The notes under the pieces were generated by a model. The model was not told the DNA's origin, ran no database searches, and saw nothing but the letters and a program-made list of their open reading frames with translations. A DNA stretch of 8,921 bases, from the NCBI GenBank assembly GCA_009705185.1, contig WLCS01000031.1:1-8921 (forward strand), read 5' to 3'. The position numbers and the translations under genes were made by a program. The stretch comes from Actinomycetota bacterium (lineage in GTDB: Bacteria > Actinomycetota > Actinomycetes > Nanopelagicales > Nanopelagicaceae). Below, one piece after another: positions 8,401 to 8,921 of this stretch (positions are counted from its first letter, which is position 1; each line of letters starts with the position of its first letter).

Positions 8401-8921
8401 ACTCATTAACAACCATGATGTTGCTACCAATTCTTGGTTCACTTCTTATCGCTGTTATTCCAGCTGATCAGGTAGTTCGCGTGAAGCAGGCTGCACTAGG
8501 CACCACATTGCTTGTTGCGATTTCTGGCGTTCTAACGTGGATGAAATTTGATTCAGCAGATACATCTTTCCAGTTTGCCCAATCAGTGAAGTGGATTCCT
8601 TCTTTCGGCATCAATTATGCAGTCGGCGTTGACGGACTTTCACTGGTTTTGATTCTTATGTCAGTTCTACTTGCGCCAATCGTAGTTCTTGCAGGATGGA
8701 ACGAATCCGAAGGCGGTCGCTGGTCTGCAAAAGTTTTCTATATTCTCATTCTTGTTCTTGAAACGATGATGATTGGTGTGTTTGCAGCAACCGATGTATT
8801 CCTCTTCTACGTAATCTTCGAAGCAATGCTCATTCCAGTTTATTTCCTCATTGGCGGATACGGCAGCGGAGAACGCGCAGCAGCAGCCGTTAAGTTCTTG
8901 CTCTACAGCCTTTTTGGTGGA
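8397..8921 (+). CDS. nuoM: NADH-quinone oxidoreductase subunit M (proton pump), 3' partial
   Basis: NuoM is the middle antiporter-like subunit of the membrane arm, homologous to MrpD, and is a proton-translocating unit. The frame opens at ATG 8397, within the ATGA overlap with the nuoL stop, and runs to the end of the window without a stop: 175 codons of an expected 500 or so. NuoM is favoured over NuoL or NuoN by gene order and by two motifs: [17 protein letters not shown] (residues 76-92), and [16 protein letters not shown] (141-156), followed by [16 protein letters not shown]. Glu142 is the conserved membrane glutamate of the proton path, and Lys166 is in the conserved KF.LY position. The N-terminus ([20 protein letters not shown]) is a normal first helix. 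GGGTGG at 8384-8389 is a weak ribosome-site candidate. The lysines of the later helices lie outside the window. Confidence 0.95.
   Translation, partial: MNSLTTMMLLPILGSLLIAVIPADQVVRVKQAALGTTLLVAISGVLTWMKFDSADTSFQFAQSVKWIPSFGINYAVGVDGLSLVLILMSVLLAPIVVLAGWNESEGGRWSAKVFYILILVLETMMIGVFAATDVFLFYVIFEAMLIPVYFLIGGYGSGERAAAAVKFLLYSLFGG

Noticed and set aside
1..8921. A hidden novel system (defence, mobile or RNA element) within the window
   Set aside because: All bases but two are accounted for by eight in-order nuo genes with intact family motifs. No tRNA-like cloverleaf, direct-repeat array, inverted terminal repeats or foreign insert was seen.

Overview
The window is a continuous stretch of a nuo operon, encoding proton-pumping NADH:quinone oxidoreductase (respiratory complex I). 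All genes are on the plus strand. In order they are nuoF (5' end cut off by the window), nuoG, nuoH, nuoI, nuoJ, nuoK, nuoL and nuoM (3' end cut off). Essentially every base is coding. The only intergenic bases are two nucleotides between nuoK and nuoL, and all other junctions overlap by one or four bases. I see no RNA gene, mobile element, CRISPR array, promoter or terminator. The promoter and nuoA-E would be expected upstream, and the rest of nuoM plus nuoN downstream.

The proteins look actinobacterial. NuoG, NuoI, NuoJ and NuoK follow the Mycobacterium/Streptomyces-type versions closely as I remember them. Examples are the [21 protein letters not shown] stretch of NuoI (split here only as a name for the motif), the [10 protein letters not shown] motif in a long NuoJ C-terminal tail, and the [12 protein letters not shown] end of NuoK. 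Base composition is well below that of typical high-GC actinobacteria: three 60-base lines counted by hand gave 85/180 G+C, about 47%. With the very tight gene packing, this suggests a streamlined aquatic actinobacterium such as the freshwater acI group (Nanopelagicales). The group assignment is inference; the phylum-level call is firmer.

The genes work as one machine. NuoF binds FMN and NADH and passes electrons through its Fe-S cluster to those of NuoG, then to the two 4Fe-4S clusters of NuoI, and on to quinone (probably menaquinone in an actinobacterium) at the NuoH interface. NuoH, J and K form the membrane section next to the quinone site. NuoL and NuoM are antiporter-like proton-pumping subunits. 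Every cofactor ligand and key membrane charge I checked is present, so the complex appears functional.

I looked for a novel system and did not find one. This is a conserved housekeeping operon. The points worth a second look are modest: the run of TAATG/ATGA start-stop overlaps, retention of the off-path N7 cluster motif in NuoG, the conserved NuoJ tail, and the composition/phylum mismatch.
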